A stretch of DNA of 64,000 nucleotides from contig WGLV01000022.1 in assembly GCA_016125385.1 (NCBI GenBank), positions 62,001 through 126,000 of the forward strand, in the 5' to 3' direction. Origin of the DNA: a bacterium (GTDB taxonomy: Bacteria; Hinthialibacterota; Hinthialibacteria; Hinthialibacterales; Hinthialibacteraceae). Numbering within the stretch: the stretch's first letter is position 1; each line of letters starts with the position of its first letter. The notes beneath the pieces were generated by a model that did no database searches, was not told where the DNA came from, and worked only from the letters and a program-made list of their open reading frames with translations. Of the stretch, positions 25,787 to 34,301 are shown one piece after another. The position numbers and the translations under genes are program-made.

Positions 25787-28603
25787 TTACCAGAAACTCC
25801 ACGGTTGTATCAATGAAACGCGGGTTGATACGTATAGCGTCCAACGGTTTTCCGAGCGGCTCGCGGCGGCGAAATCGACTACGCCGTCGCCGTTGATGTC
25901 GAGCGCCGCGACGGAGCCCGGGTCGCCGATCACGTCGAATGAGACGGGTCTGTCGGTGTATCCGCCCGCGAAGAATACCAGGCGGTTTTTCTGAGGCAGC
26001 GATACGATCAGGTCGGTTTTACGGTCAAAGGTCAGGTCTCGCAGAGTCAGGCTGCCCGGCGTCTGGTTGAGCGAGAGTGTGCTCTTGGCGTTAAGGCCGT
26101 CTTGGGCCGCGCTGAGCCACAGCGTCAGGCTGGCGCCGTTCTGATTGATCGCGGCGAGGTCGGTGCGCCCGTCTCCGTCGATATCGCCTCCACGCAGGGC
26201 TGTCGGCGCGTCACCCAGTGAAAAACTCTGCATGGGGAAGAGAAAACGCCCGGAAAGCAGCTTGAAAACCGTCATCCGGTTTTGCTGGCGAAACGCGGCG
26301 GCGATCTTCAAACCGTCTGAATCGAACAGCGAAACCGCGTCGATGTCGGTGACGCCCGAGCTCAGCGTTTTTAGATCCCCGGCTCCAAACTCTCCGTCGC
26401 CGCTGGTTTGAAAGATCAGTACGTTACCGCTTTGCGCGCTCAAAACAGCGATGTCGTCATGTGCGTCTCCGTTGATCGCCGCTGAGATCGCGCGCAGCGG
26501 TTCTTCGTCCATGACCAGTTCATCCACTATGGCTAATGAACCGGCCCGGCCACCGATGATCTCTACTCTGGGATCGTGAGTCAGCGCGGCCGCCAGTTCA
26601 GTTCGCCCCTTCCTGCGCAGTGCGGCGATGGAAACAGGCCCTCGGTTCAGCGGCATGGTGAATGTCAGCGAGGGGCTCGTGCCGTTCCAGCCATACTGAT
26701 TCAGTTCATCCCGCGTGTTTGATACGAGGTATAGTTCGTCCTTGCCGTCGCCGTCGAGGTCGGCTCCGGTGACGTCGGTCCATCCGCGTCCCTGACCCGT
26801 AACGTCGATACGTTCATAGCGCGCGGCGAACTCAACCGGATCGAATCCCGGCGGCGTGGGCGTCGGGGTAATCGTGGGCGTCGGCGTGATCGTTGGCGTT
26901 ACGGTGGGGCTTGGGCTCGGCGTGGGAGACGGCGTCTCCGTTGGCGTCTGCGTGGGGCGCGGCGTCATGGAAGGCGTCGTGGTCGGCGTCGTTGATGGAC
27001 TGGGCGTTGGCGTAATGGTCGATGTTGGCGATGGAGTCGCGGATGGCGAAGGCGATACGGTCGGCATTGACGTCGCCGTTGGAGCGAGCGTTGGCGCTGG
27101 AGTGTTTGTTGGAACCGGCGTTACGGTTTGGGTTGGCGTAATCGTGGGTTGATGCGTTGGCGTTGATGTCGGCTCTATGGTCGGAGTTGGCGTCGGATTC
27201 AGCGTCGGGCTTGGCGTGATAGACGGCTGCGGAGTCGGCGTGGACGCGGTTGGAACGGTCGGCGTCGCCGGAATCGTGGGGCCGGGCGTTGGCGTGACGA
27301 AAACCGGTTTCTGAATCAGCAGCCCGAGAAAATTCGTGGTGGAAGTGGTTCCGATAGGGTTGGTGAGAAACGCCAGATCGGGCCATTGATCCGGGTTGAT
27401 TCTCGCCGCTGTGATCTTTCCGGCGGGCATCGCGTTCGGCTGGGTTTCGCTTCGCAGATCGATGTTGCGCAAAAAGTCGAATCCCTTTGGCGTCAGCCGC
27501 CAGATTTTGACGCGAGGCGCGGTTTTTCCTGCTTCGATTTCCACGGCGGGCGCGTAAAGTTCAGGCGTTCCATCAAGCGTCAGGTCGGCGGCGGCGAAAT
27601 CGATCGCCAGTGATCCGCTGTTGGCGCTTCCCAATAGATCGAATTGAAATGGAGCCCGTTGTTTGAATAGATGAATTTTTGAACTCGACAGGTCTGAATC
27701 GAGCACGGTCAGATAGGGAAAATCATTCTTGACGACTTTTATCGCCTGTGACTTGAGCGGCGATTGTGGATGATCGAGATGGGCGATCAATGAAAAACCG
27801 CCTTGTCCGTTCCCCTGATAGATTTGAATGGGGAACTGGCCCGGCGATAAAAATTCGCGCTTGATGTTGACGATCAGATCGAGATTCCCATCCCGGTCGA
27901 GATCGCTTAATTCCAGATAGGATGAGCTGACGCCTTCGATGCCGATTGGTTCCGGTTCAAACACCCGTTGCCCGTCATGTTCCGGATCGGGTTCATTACG
28001 CAGAAGAAATAGATGCGAAGATTCTATCTGCTGCAGCTCCACGAAGTTGTAGAGAATATCCACGTCGCCATCGTTGTCCACGTCGCCCAGCGTCATGCGT
28101 GAAAAACTGGAAGGCGAAGTCGCCGCGCCGTCATAAGTAAAAACCAGGTGCTTTTTGAAGGCCTCGGGCGTCAGATCCCCGCCCGAAAAATGATAATACT
28201 CGATCGTGTTGCCCGCACGATTCGGATTCTGATACAGAATGACCAGATCGTTAAGCGCGTCGCCATCGATGGGCGCGCCCTGCATGGATATGGGAACGTT
28301 GCTAAGCGGAATCGTATTGAGATCGCCGAAAAACTGGCCGTTATAATCCTGTAGGGCGGCGAGTTGCGGCTGGTTGGCGATGGTGATAAAGATTTCCAGA
28401 CGCCCTTCGCTGGGCACTTCGTTAATGAAGAGGTCTGAATTGGCGTTCAGCCCGAACAACGTTTCCAGCCGGGGAGGCAGGTTGAAATAAGGGCCGTCAG
28501 GGTCGGGAATCTGAATGGGCAGAATGATCTGCGCCTCGCCCGGTCGCGGCCACAGAGTGAAGAGAAGAAAGACAAGATAGACAATGCGGACGCAACGAAC
28601 CAT
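25787..28603 (-). CDS. Secreted FG-GAP/VCBS repeat protein with Pro/Thr-rich linker
   Basis: A 938-residue exported protein. After a signal peptide (residues 1-24, ending GEAQ) come an N-terminal beta-propeller half with calcium loops GDVDNDGDVD and SDLDRDGNLD, a Pro/Thr/Ser-rich linker of about 150 residues (roughly 433-584, DNA 26850-27303), then a second propeller half with ADLDGDGKDE, GDIDGDGRTD and LDINGDGVVD. These D-x-D-x-D-G loops are the integrin-like FG-GAP repeats of cell-surface adhesion or ligand-binding proteins. No wall anchor or autotransporter tail is present. The linker DNA is a degenerate repeat of PT codons. Function is probably surface binding or structural; specific ligand unknown. 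It is divergent from the two-gene unit at 28750. Confidence 0.85.
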   Translation of the reverse strand: MVRCVRIVYLVFLLFTLWPRPGEAQIILPIQIPDPDGPYFNLPPRLETLFGLNANSDLFINEVPSEGRLEIFITIANQPQLAALQDYNGQFFGDLNTIPLSNVPISMQGAPIDGDALNDLVILYQNPNRAGNTIEYYHFSGGDLTPEAFKKHLVFTYDGAATSPSSFSRMTLGDVDNDGDVDILYNFVELQQIESSHLFLLRNEPDPEHDGQRVFEPEPIGIEGVSSSYLELSDLDRDGNLDLIVNIKREFLSPGQFPIQIYQGNGQGGFSLIAHLDHPQSPLKSQAIKVVKNDFPYLTVLDSDLSSSKIHLFKQRAPFQFDLLGSANSGSLAIDFAAADLTLDGTPELYAPAVEIEAGKTAPRVKIWRLTPKGFDFLRNIDLRSETQPNAMPAGKITAARINPDQWPDLAFLTNPIGTTSTTNFLGLLIQKPVFVTPTPGPTIPATPTVPTASTPTPQPSITPSPTLNPTPTPTIEPTSTPTHQPTITPTQTVTPVPTNTPAPTLAPTATSMPTVSPSPSATPSPTSTITPTPSPSTTPTTTPSMTPRPTQTPTETPSPTPSPSPTVTPTITPTPTITPTPTPPGFDPVEFAARYERIDVTGQGRGWTDVTGADLDGDGKDELYLVSNTRDELNQYGWNGTSPSLTFTMPLNRGPVSIAALRRKGRTELAAALTHDPRVEIIGGRAGSLAIVDELVMDEEPLRAISAAINGDAHDDIAVLSAQSGNVLIFQTSGDGEFGAGDLKTLSSGVTDIDAVSLFDSDGLKIAAAFRQQNRMTVFKLLSGRFLFPMQSFSLGDAPTALRGGDIDGDGRTDLAAINQNGASLTLWLSAAQDGLNAKSTLSLNQTPGSLTLRDLTFDRKTDLIVSLPQKNRLVFFAGGYTDRPVSFDVIGDPGSVAALDINGDGVVDFAAASRSENRWTLYVSTRVSLIQPWSFW
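26850..27303 (-). repeat. Degenerate Pro/Thr-codon repeat inside the FG-GAP gene
   Basis: About 450 bases encoding repeated PTPT, PSPT and PTxTP units. At DNA level it is a run of GGCGTNGG-type units on the plus strand, which gives spurious Gly/Val-rich open frames on that strand. Such tracts are prone to slippage and length variation. Confidence 0.8.
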
Positions 28604-28749
28604 GAAATTGAAGAATCGGTTGATGACTGATCGATCGAATTTGGCGCGGCGGGTATATTGTGACGTGGAATGCCCGGGTTGAAAACCGGATTTTCAGGAT
28701 TTTTTCTTGTGTGATACACTCAACCGAATCCTCTTCTGGAGATAATTCA

Positions 28750-29493
28750 ATGAACCGCCTGATTCTTATCGCTTTGTATCTGATCGCGCCGCTTGCCGCG
28801 CTCGCTCAGACCAGCCCCAAAGTGATGGATATCCCAACCATTACCACCATGCTGGAGACCGAAAGCGGTGCGCGAATCTCTATTCAGTATCGCGCCACGT
28901 TTTACGGCGATCCTGATTCCAGCAGCCGGGTCAAAAGCGCGACCGACATGAAATCTCATGTTGATAAGCGGATGGGTGTGATGCGCACCAACGTTCAGCT
29001 TCAACTCGGTAAATACCGTATCGACCCCGGCTCGTATTACATCGGTTTTACCGCTCCCGATGACGGCGACTGGACCTTCGTACTGGGCGACGCGGGCGGC
29101 GATTACGTCCGGCTTCCCGTTCCCGTGCTTCAACAGGAGGTTTATGTACCCTATCTTTCTTTCGTCATGACGCCGGGTATCACCTCGCAGGATTTCGTCA
29201 TGAATACCATCTTCGGCATGGCGAACTGTTCGTTGCGATGGGTGATTTCGGGCGTCGTGGCTGACTCATCCGATTCCTTCTCTTCTCAATCGATGCTGAA
29301 CGGGCTTCAATCCACCGTGCCGGATGCGGCGAGCGCCGGAGTCGTCTCAGCCAGCGCCGGGCCGGTGCGTGAGGCCACCCAATTTCCGGCATCGGGCGGA
29401 AACGCCGTGTTTCGGCCCACCCCGCCCCCCAGAGCCGGAAGCGGGGTGTTCCGGCGTTATTATCCAGTCTTTCAAGGGAGTCAAAAACCATGA
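28750..29493 (+). CDS. Exported protein, DUF2911-like
   Basis: A 247-residue protein with a Sec signal (LILIALYLIAPLAALAQ). The core (residues ~30-175) resembles DUF2911: a RISIQYRA strand start, a GKYRIDPGSYYIGFTAPDDG strand-turn-strand, and WTFVLGD, although the usual WRTGANE motif is missing, so this is a weak match. The last ~60 residues are Ala/Ser/Pro-rich and end RYYPVFQGSQKP, probably disordered. ATG 28750 is chosen over the upstream 28660 because GGAG lies nine bases before it and the signal peptide begins there. Its stop overlaps the next gene's start (ATGA), so the two are translationally coupled. Function unknown. Confidence 0.65.
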   Translation: MNRLILIALYLIAPLAALAQTSPKVMDIPTITTMLETESGARISIQYRATFYGDPDSSSRVKSATDMKSHVDKRMGVMRTNVQLQLGKYRIDPGSYYIGFTAPDDGDWTFVLGDAGGDYVRLPVPVLQQEVYVPYLSFVMTPGITSQDFVMNTIFGMANCSLRWVISGVVADSSDSFSSQSMLNGLQSTVPDAASAGVVSASAGPVREATQFPASGGNAVFRPTPPPRAGSGVFRRYYPVFQGSQKP

Positions 29494-30764
29494 GCCGTAA
29501 TTCGCGACCTCGCGGCCGCCGCGGCGATTCCAGGCTGTTGCGTAACCTGCTGACCGATAAAGACAACGAAATCATCAAGAAAGAACTCGACGATCCTGAA
29601 GCGCCGCGCCGCAATACGCCCGTATTGCGTGAAATGCTGCTGACCAACCGCGCCTTGCGCCGGATTCTGTACAACCCGTTCCAGATGCTGACCCTGACCC
29701 AGACGCTGGAACGTGATCTGGTCAGCCGCGCGTCGCTTTCGAATCAACAACTGACCAACGATCAGTTCTTCGAGCAGCTGATTGAAAGCGTGGCGCCCTA
29801 TCTAAATCTTCAGGGCATGCTCGATTTCATACTGGCCGCCGCCAAACATGCCAAAATCAAGCGGGAAAAGCGCGTCCTCCTCTGGGCGGCCGCCGAGATC
29901 GCCATCATCATTTCTTCCCAACACCGCGCGTCTGAATCGGCGGTGGTGCGGGTGGTGATCATGGCGTCTCTGGCAAACGCGATGGAACTGGCGCAGACGG
30001 CGTCCGATTTCCTCGATGGCAAGGAACCCTTCAATTTCAGCGCGGAAAAACTGATTTCCGATGAATTCGGCGAAGAAGACTGGAACCGCTTGATGCAGCG
30101 CGTAGAACTTTTCAGCCAGGACTTCTTCATGTCGATCTCCATCCGCGCGATGGAGTTGTTCGAAGCGCTGAAAAAACCGTTCGGTCTGCCTTTTTACCGG
30201 ATTCTTCATTACCCCGCTTCAATCAAAACCGCCGAGCGCAAACTGATTCTCATGCCGGGCGAGGAACACGCCCCGAAAGAAGAAGAAAACGAAGAAGAGA
30301 AGATGCAGCGCCTCGCTCAGTCGGTGCGCGGCGACGTCGATCGGGGGTACTTGAGCCGCGCCGATAAAGACGCGGTCAAGGCGATCAAATCGGCGGCGTT
30401 TGGCGAGATCGACTTTGAACGAGAACCGATGATGCTGAACGCGGCGGCGTTCTCTACGCGTTTCCCATCCGAGTGGAACCCGTTCTTCCTTCGTCTGTAT
30501 CGCGAAAGCGGAGAAAAGGCTGAATCGATCAATCCCAAGGACGAGCAAAACGCCATCATGGACATCAAGACCGACGCGAAAAATCCTGCGCGTTACATCC
30601 GCTATGGCGAAGTGCTTTTCGACAAACAGAACTGGGCGGGCGCGTACAATGCCTATCGTCATGCTCAATTGCTGAGCGAGCAGGATAACCCCGCCATTAT
30701 CGGACGCCTGCGCGAGATCGAATCCAGATTGCTGGAATCGAAACCCGCCGCTGCTTCGGCGTGA
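29490..30764 (+). CDS. Hypothetical protein with C-terminal TPR-like repeat
   Basis: A 424-residue, mostly helical, soluble protein with no signal or membrane segment and no family I recognise. It opens with a basic Arg/Ser-rich tail (residues 1-20), then two helical blocks, then a charged Lys/Glu-rich stretch (about residues 255-275), and closes with PARYIRYGEVLFDKQNWAGAYNAYRHA, here seen as a TPR-like helix pair around residues 370-400. Its ATG overlaps the stop of the exported DUF2911-like gene, so one mRNA makes an exported and a cytoplasmic product. This suggests a cytoplasmic partner or regulator. Its function cannot be inferred from sequence alone. Confidence 0.7.
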   Translation: MSRNSRPRGRRGDSRLLRNLLTDKDNEIIKKELDDPEAPRRNTPVLREMLLTNRALRRILYNPFQMLTLTQTLERDLVSRASLSNQQLTNDQFFEQLIESVAPYLNLQGMLDFILAAAKHAKIKREKRVLLWAAAEIAIIISSQHRASESAVVRVVIMASLANAMELAQTASDFLDGKEPFNFSAEKLISDEFGEEDWNRLMQRVELFSQDFFMSISIRAMELFEALKKPFGLPFYRILHYPASIKTAERKLILMPGEEHAPKEEENEEEKMQRLAQSVRGDVDRGYLSRADKDAVKAIKSAAFGEIDFEREPMMLNAAAFSTRFPSEWNPFFLRLYRESGEKAESINPKDEQNAIMDIKTDAKNPARYIRYGEVLFDKQNWAGAYNAYRHAQLLSEQDNPAIIGRLREIESRLLESKPAAASA

Positions 30765-30806
30765 AGTCCAACCATATATCGTTATTTACTTCACTCTTAA
30801 TACACA

Positions 30807-30833
30807 AAGGGGCGGGTTTCAAATCCGCCCCTT
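30807..30833. terminator. Hairpin between convergent genes
   Basis: AAGGGGCGG (30807-30815) pairs perfectly with CCGCCCCTT (30825-30833) around a 9-nt loop. No T-tract, so it is a probable but not canonical terminator for the unit ending at 30764 and the convergent GH88 gene. Confidence 0.5.
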
Positions 30834-30995
30834 ACATCAACTGCGGTCTGGCGAACTCGTTCGGGAGAGCGTCTTGAGATCGCCGCCTCTCTTTTTCTTT
30901 CAGAATTTTAGATGCTTATGCCAATTGAATTCCATCAGCGACTACGAGAGCGGTTAATTCGCGCAACCCCAAAGACGGGGCGCGGATGCTATCCG

Positions 30996-32375
30996 CTAGA
31001 TTGCGCCGTAAAATGTCAGATACGGTTTGTCGTCGGCCATGCGCAGCAATAATACGCCCAGTTCTCGGGCGTGATAGTCGCCCCACATCGACGACTCGCC
31101 GCAAGGAACCTTCGCACCCGCCGGCACGTAATCCCACCCGTTCGGCCGATGATAGATGGAGTGCAAGATCAAACCCTGATGGTTTTCGTCGGTGGAGATG
31201 TACGGCTCGTTCAGAATCGCGGCGGCGGCGGTCAGGCCCGCCTGCCGGTAATGGTTGCCCTGATCGTGTTTTCCATGCGATGAAAAATAGTTGCCCAACC
31301 GGATCAATCCCTGCGCGGCGATCGCGGCGGCGGAACTGTCGATCGGTTCATGCTCGTTGTATGGATCGCTGGCGCGGTTGAGGTAGTCGCCCAGACGGAC
31401 GAGGCCCGGCGCGCCTGAATCCCAGTAGGGCACGCCGTCGGTGGGCGTGTTTTCTATATAGAAGTCGCTGGTGGCCATCGCGGCTTCGACAAACTCTTCC
31501 AGAATGGCCGCCTTGCCCCCCATGTCGTCGAACTCGGCGTCGTCGAGCGATTCGATGAATTCCAACTCCTCCGCGAAGCCGGTGATGGCCCAGGCGAGGC
31601 CGCGCGTCCAGGTGGTGAAGGGCGAGTATCCCTGCTGACTGCTGGGGCAGCGGAAATTGCCGTCGTTCCGGTTGAATACCGCTTCATGCACGGTTCGCCC
31701 GCGCACGTCGTAGGCATCGCGTCCCGCGCCGTAATACACGTTGTAGCGGGCGGTGTTTCGCGCATGCTGGACGAGCCGCGAGAGCAGGTTCACTGGCTTG
31801 TCGTTTTCGCTCATCAGCACGTGGCCCAGACGATGCGCTACGCCGAGCGCCCGCATGGTGCGGATGGTGTCGACGAAGAGCGAGTGAGGACCATTGAATG
31901 AATACACGTAGCCGAAGCCGTTGGCGGTGGGCGACCAGCGCATGGCCTGCACCGCGCCCGAGCATTTCAGCGCCATCTCGTAAAACGAGCGTTCGCCCGC
32001 GTTGTCTTCAAAGCGGCCCTCGTTCATCAGCCGCAGCAGGTTGCCGTAAGTGGAGACGTTATTGAAACCGTGATCGTGCACCCCGTTGTGGGTGACGTGC
32101 GGCGCCATGCGTTCGAGCGTATTCTTCCGCCCGATCTCCAGAAACTCGCCGTCGCCGGTCGCGTCGAACTGAAGAATCGCGGAGCCGTATTGAAATCCCT
32201 GCGTCCATTCCGTCCAGCCGCGCGTGGTGTACAACCCGCTGATGGTGAAGACCGGCGTTCCGTTGGATGGGTCCCACATCGACTCGATCCGCCTGATTTT
32301 CTCAGCGGAAAGGTCGAACATCCGCTCGATGGCGGGTTTGAGCGATTGCGCGCTGATCTCATGGTTGATTTGCAT
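30996..32375 (-). CDS. GH88-family unsaturated glucuronyl hydrolase-like protein
   Basis: A 459-residue (alpha/alpha)6-barrel enzyme without a signal peptide, so cytoplasmic. GH88 enzymes hydrate the 4,5-double bond of unsaturated uronides left by polysaccharide lyases. Both expected catalytic aspartates are in place: Asp101 in VHDHGFNN and Asp169 in LFVDTIRTM, matching D88 and D149 of Bacillus UGL. Further family marks are WTRGLAWAI, GVPYWDSGAP and DSSAAAIAAQGLIRL. It is longer than Bacillus UGL (about 377), with an extended C-terminus ending in a WGDYHARELG motif. The heparinase-like lyase at 49847 and the UxaC-like isomerase at 24463 would complete a uronate route. Single gene, convergent with the unit ending at 30764. 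Confidence 0.85.
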   Translation of the reverse strand: MQINHEISAQSLKPAIERMFDLSAEKIRRIESMWDPSNGTPVFTISGLYTTRGWTEWTQGFQYGSAILQFDATGDGEFLEIGRKNTLERMAPHVTHNGVHDHGFNNVSTYGNLLRLMNEGRFEDNAGERSFYEMALKCSGAVQAMRWSPTANGFGYVYSFNGPHSLFVDTIRTMRALGVAHRLGHVLMSENDKPVNLLSRLVQHARNTARYNVYYGAGRDAYDVRGRTVHEAVFNRNDGNFRCPSSQQGYSPFTTWTRGLAWAITGFAEELEFIESLDDAEFDDMGGKAAILEEFVEAAMATSDFYIENTPTDGVPYWDSGAPGLVRLGDYLNRASDPYNEHEPIDSSAAAIAAQGLIRLGNYFSSHGKHDQGNHYRQAGLTAAAAILNEPYISTDENHQGLILHSIYHRPNGWDYVPAGAKVPCGESSMWGDYHARELGVLLLRMADDKPYLTFYGAI

Positions 32376-32441
32376 GATGGCTCTCCTGATCGTGCGGGCG
32401 CCGGGCGCCGTGTTTATCTAATAAATCGGAACCAAAGTTCG

Positions 32442-33617
32442 TCATTCGCTCTGAACCTCTTTGACCGCCTGGGCAATTAACCGGGCGGCGCGCCGTAACT
32501 CCGCCGGATCGTGTACGGCGGAGACCGAAACGCGTAGCCGGGCGGTCCCCTCCGGTACGGTGGGTGTGCGGATCGCCGCCGCGATGATGTTCTGATCCCG
32601 TAAGGCGGCCGCGGCGCGTACCGCGGCGCCGTTATCTCCCACTATGACGGGTAGTATAGGCGTATCGTTTTCAGCGAGCGTAACTCCGCTTTTGGTCAAC
32701 GCCGAACTCATGGCGCGGATCGCTTTTTTCAGAGCGCGCAGGCGTTCGGGTTCCGTCTGGATGCGAACGATATTCGCCTGGGCGACCCCGGCGATGATCG
32801 GCGACAGCCCCGTCGTATAGATGAACGGCCGCGAAAAATTGATCAGGTGTTCGATCAACGCCCGTGAACCGCAGACGAAGCCGCCCTGCGCGCCGATCGC
32901 TTTGCTGAGCGTTCCCATCAGCGCGACGTGCGGCGCCCATTTGAGTTTTTCCCGGGCCCAGGCGCCGGCGCCTTTAGGGCCCATCACGCCGCTGGCGTGC
33001 GCTTCATCGACGATCAGTAACGCGTCGTACCGCATCGCCAGTTCGTTTAATCCGGCTAGCGGCGCCACGTCTCCATCCATCGAAAACACGCCGTCGCTTA
33101 CAATCAGGCGCTTGCCGCGCTTGTGCGCTTTGAGTTGCGCTTCCAGGTCGTTGAGATCGGCGTGTCGGTATCGAACCATCGTGGCGCCTGAGAGCTGACA
33201 GCCATCGATGAGCGAAGCGTGGTTGGCCCGGTCGGCGTAGATCACGTCTCCTCGCCGCGCCAGGGCGGAGATCAGGCCAAGATTGGTCTGGTATCCGGTG
33301 GGGTAAACCAGCGCCGCTTCGGTTTTTTTCCAATCCGCCAGCGTTTGCGCCAGCCCTTCATGGATGGCGAATGTTCCCGTGATCAGGCGTGAGGCGCCAG
33401 CTCCGATCGGGATGATGCCCGAGAGCACTTGCGCGTCTTCTCGCGCGGCGGCGTCCGTGGCCAGACCGAGATAATCGTTGGAACTCAAGTTCAGTAACCG
33501 ATGTTCCCCCAGCGTCAGATAACCCCCGGAGGCGGTGTCGTACGCATTGAGAGAGCGGTAGAGGTTATCTTGTTCCGCTTCGTATTTTTTTTGAGAGAAA
33601 AACTGATTCCAGGTCAT
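32442..33617 (-). CDS. bioF: 8-amino-7-oxononanoate synthase-family aminotransferase (BioF/KBL type)
   Basis: A 391-residue PLP enzyme of the alpha-oxoamine synthase family; BioF condenses pimeloyl-ACP or -CoA with alanine for biotin synthesis. The cofactor aspartate is in IVDEAHASGVMGPKGAG, the Schiff-base lysine in GTLSKAIGAQGGFV, and SRPFIYTTGLSP and SSNDYLGL are typical. I chose ATG 33617 (MTWNQFFSQ) because it gives the normal family length; an open frame reaches 33719 but those 34 residues do not look like BioF. No other biotin gene is near, so 2-amino-3-ketobutyrate CoA ligase or another amino-acid partner is possible, though YTTGLSP favours BioF. Divergent from the Fe-S carrier gene. 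Confidence 0.85.
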   Translation of the reverse strand: MTWNQFFSQKKYEAEQDNLYRSLNAYDTASGGYLTLGEHRLLNLSSNDYLGLATDAAAREDAQVLSGIIPIGAGASRLITGTFAIHEGLAQTLADWKKTEAALVYPTGYQTNLGLISALARRGDVIYADRANHASLIDGCQLSGATMVRYRHADLNDLEAQLKAHKRGKRLIVSDGVFSMDGDVAPLAGLNELAMRYDALLIVDEAHASGVMGPKGAGAWAREKLKWAPHVALMGTLSKAIGAQGGFVCGSRALIEHLINFSRPFIYTTGLSPIIAGVAQANIVRIQTEPERLRALKKAIRAMSSALTKSGVTLAENDTPILPVIVGDNGAAVRAAAALRDQNIIAAAIRTPTVPEGTARLRVSVSAVHDPAELRRAARLIAQAVKEVQSE

Positions 33618-33785
33618 AATTGATTCAGGTTGAATGGTGCGCGAAACCATGCTTCTCATACCGATTTTTAGAGACATAGCATACATACAAATGAGTTTGT
33701 TCCAACCGTGAACACGCATTCATTGAAGTCCGCTCGTGTAAATATCAGGCGTTTTGAGCCGTGGATTGAATCCAGACGGCAAAAT

Positions 33786-33816
33786 ACTTGACTGCGTCAA
33801 GTAATCAGGATAAGAT
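33786..33816 (+). promoter_or_regulatory. Sigma-70-type promoter with overlapping palindromic operator
   Basis: TTGACT (33788-33793), a 17-base spacer and TAAGAT (33811-33816) form a near-consensus promoter about 90 bases before the Fe-S carrier gene. A 17-base palindrome, ACTTGAC-TGC-GTCAAGT (33786-33802), covers the whole -35. This is the size and position of a MarR-family operator, and a MarR-type gene lies immediately downstream in the same transcript. Confidence 0.65.
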
Positions 33817-33908
33817 TTCTATTAGCAAAATGCTGGAGTATTCACTACATAGAGCGCTTCAGCGACGACCCGAGCGCAATGCGCGGGGGTATTAAAGGAG
33901 AAAGTGGA

Positions 33909-34235
33909 ATGATCACCCTGACGGAAAAAGCAGCCAGCGAAGTCTTGCGCCTGATCGAAGCCCAAAACCTGCCTGAAACCACCGGTTTGCGGGTCGGCGT
34001 ACGCGGCGGCGGTTGTTCGGGCTTGAGTTATGCGCTCAATTTCGACACCGAAGAACGCGATAACGACCGGGTGTTTACCTGCAACGGCGTCAAAATTATG
34101 GTTGACTCCAAAAGTTTTCTCTATCTCAGCGGCGCCACCGTCGATTATACCGACGGTCTGAACGGCAGCGGGTTCACTTTTGATAACCCCAACGCATCTC
34201 AGAGCTGCGGCTGCGGGTCATCATTCTCCGCCTGA
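33909..34235 (+). CDS. A-type iron-sulfur carrier (IscA/ErpA/HesB family)
   Basis: A 108-residue Fe-S carrier that passes clusters from a scaffold to apoproteins. The three ligand cysteines of the family are present: Cys36 in RGGGCSGLSY and Cys100, Cys102 in SQSCGCGSSF. The ATG at 33909 has AAAGGAG (33894-33900) at eight-base spacing and gives the normal family length; an in-frame start ten codons upstream lacks this. It has its own strong promoter and palindromic operator (33786-33816) and is followed by a perfect 11-bp hairpin and then a Cys-rich MarR regulator. Which A-type subfamily (IscA, SufA, ErpA) cannot be decided from sequence. No isc/suf genes are adjacent. Confidence 0.93.
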   Translation: MITLTEKAASEVLRLIEAQNLPETTGLRVGVRGGGCSGLSYALNFDTEERDNDRVFTCNGVKIMVDSKSFLYLSGATVDYTDGLNGSGFTFDNPNASQSCGCGSSFSA

Positions 34236-34249
34236 CCAGAAACATCTCG

Positions 34250-34276
34250 CTCCGGGCGGCGAATAGCCGCCCGGAG
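34250..34276 (+). terminator. Perfect 11-bp hairpin between Fe-S carrier and MarR genes
   Basis: CTCCGGGCGGC (34250-34260) pairs perfectly with GCCGCCCGGAG (34266-34276) around GAATA. With no T-tract it is unlikely to terminate fully; it may partly uncouple the two genes. The GGAG in its 3' arm (34273-34276) is the only ribosome-site-like sequence before the TTG at 34278, so folding could also limit translation of the regulator. Confidence 0.5.
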
Positions 34277-34301
34277 ATTGAATAAACCGCGCCCGGCGGC
34301 G

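Noticed and set aside
26856-27152. Gly/Val-rich open frame on the plus strand
   Set aside because: It is the antisense of the Pro/Thr linker of the FG-GAP gene; its composition comes from the repeat, not from coding. The same applies to the 59747-59947 frame over the protease tail.
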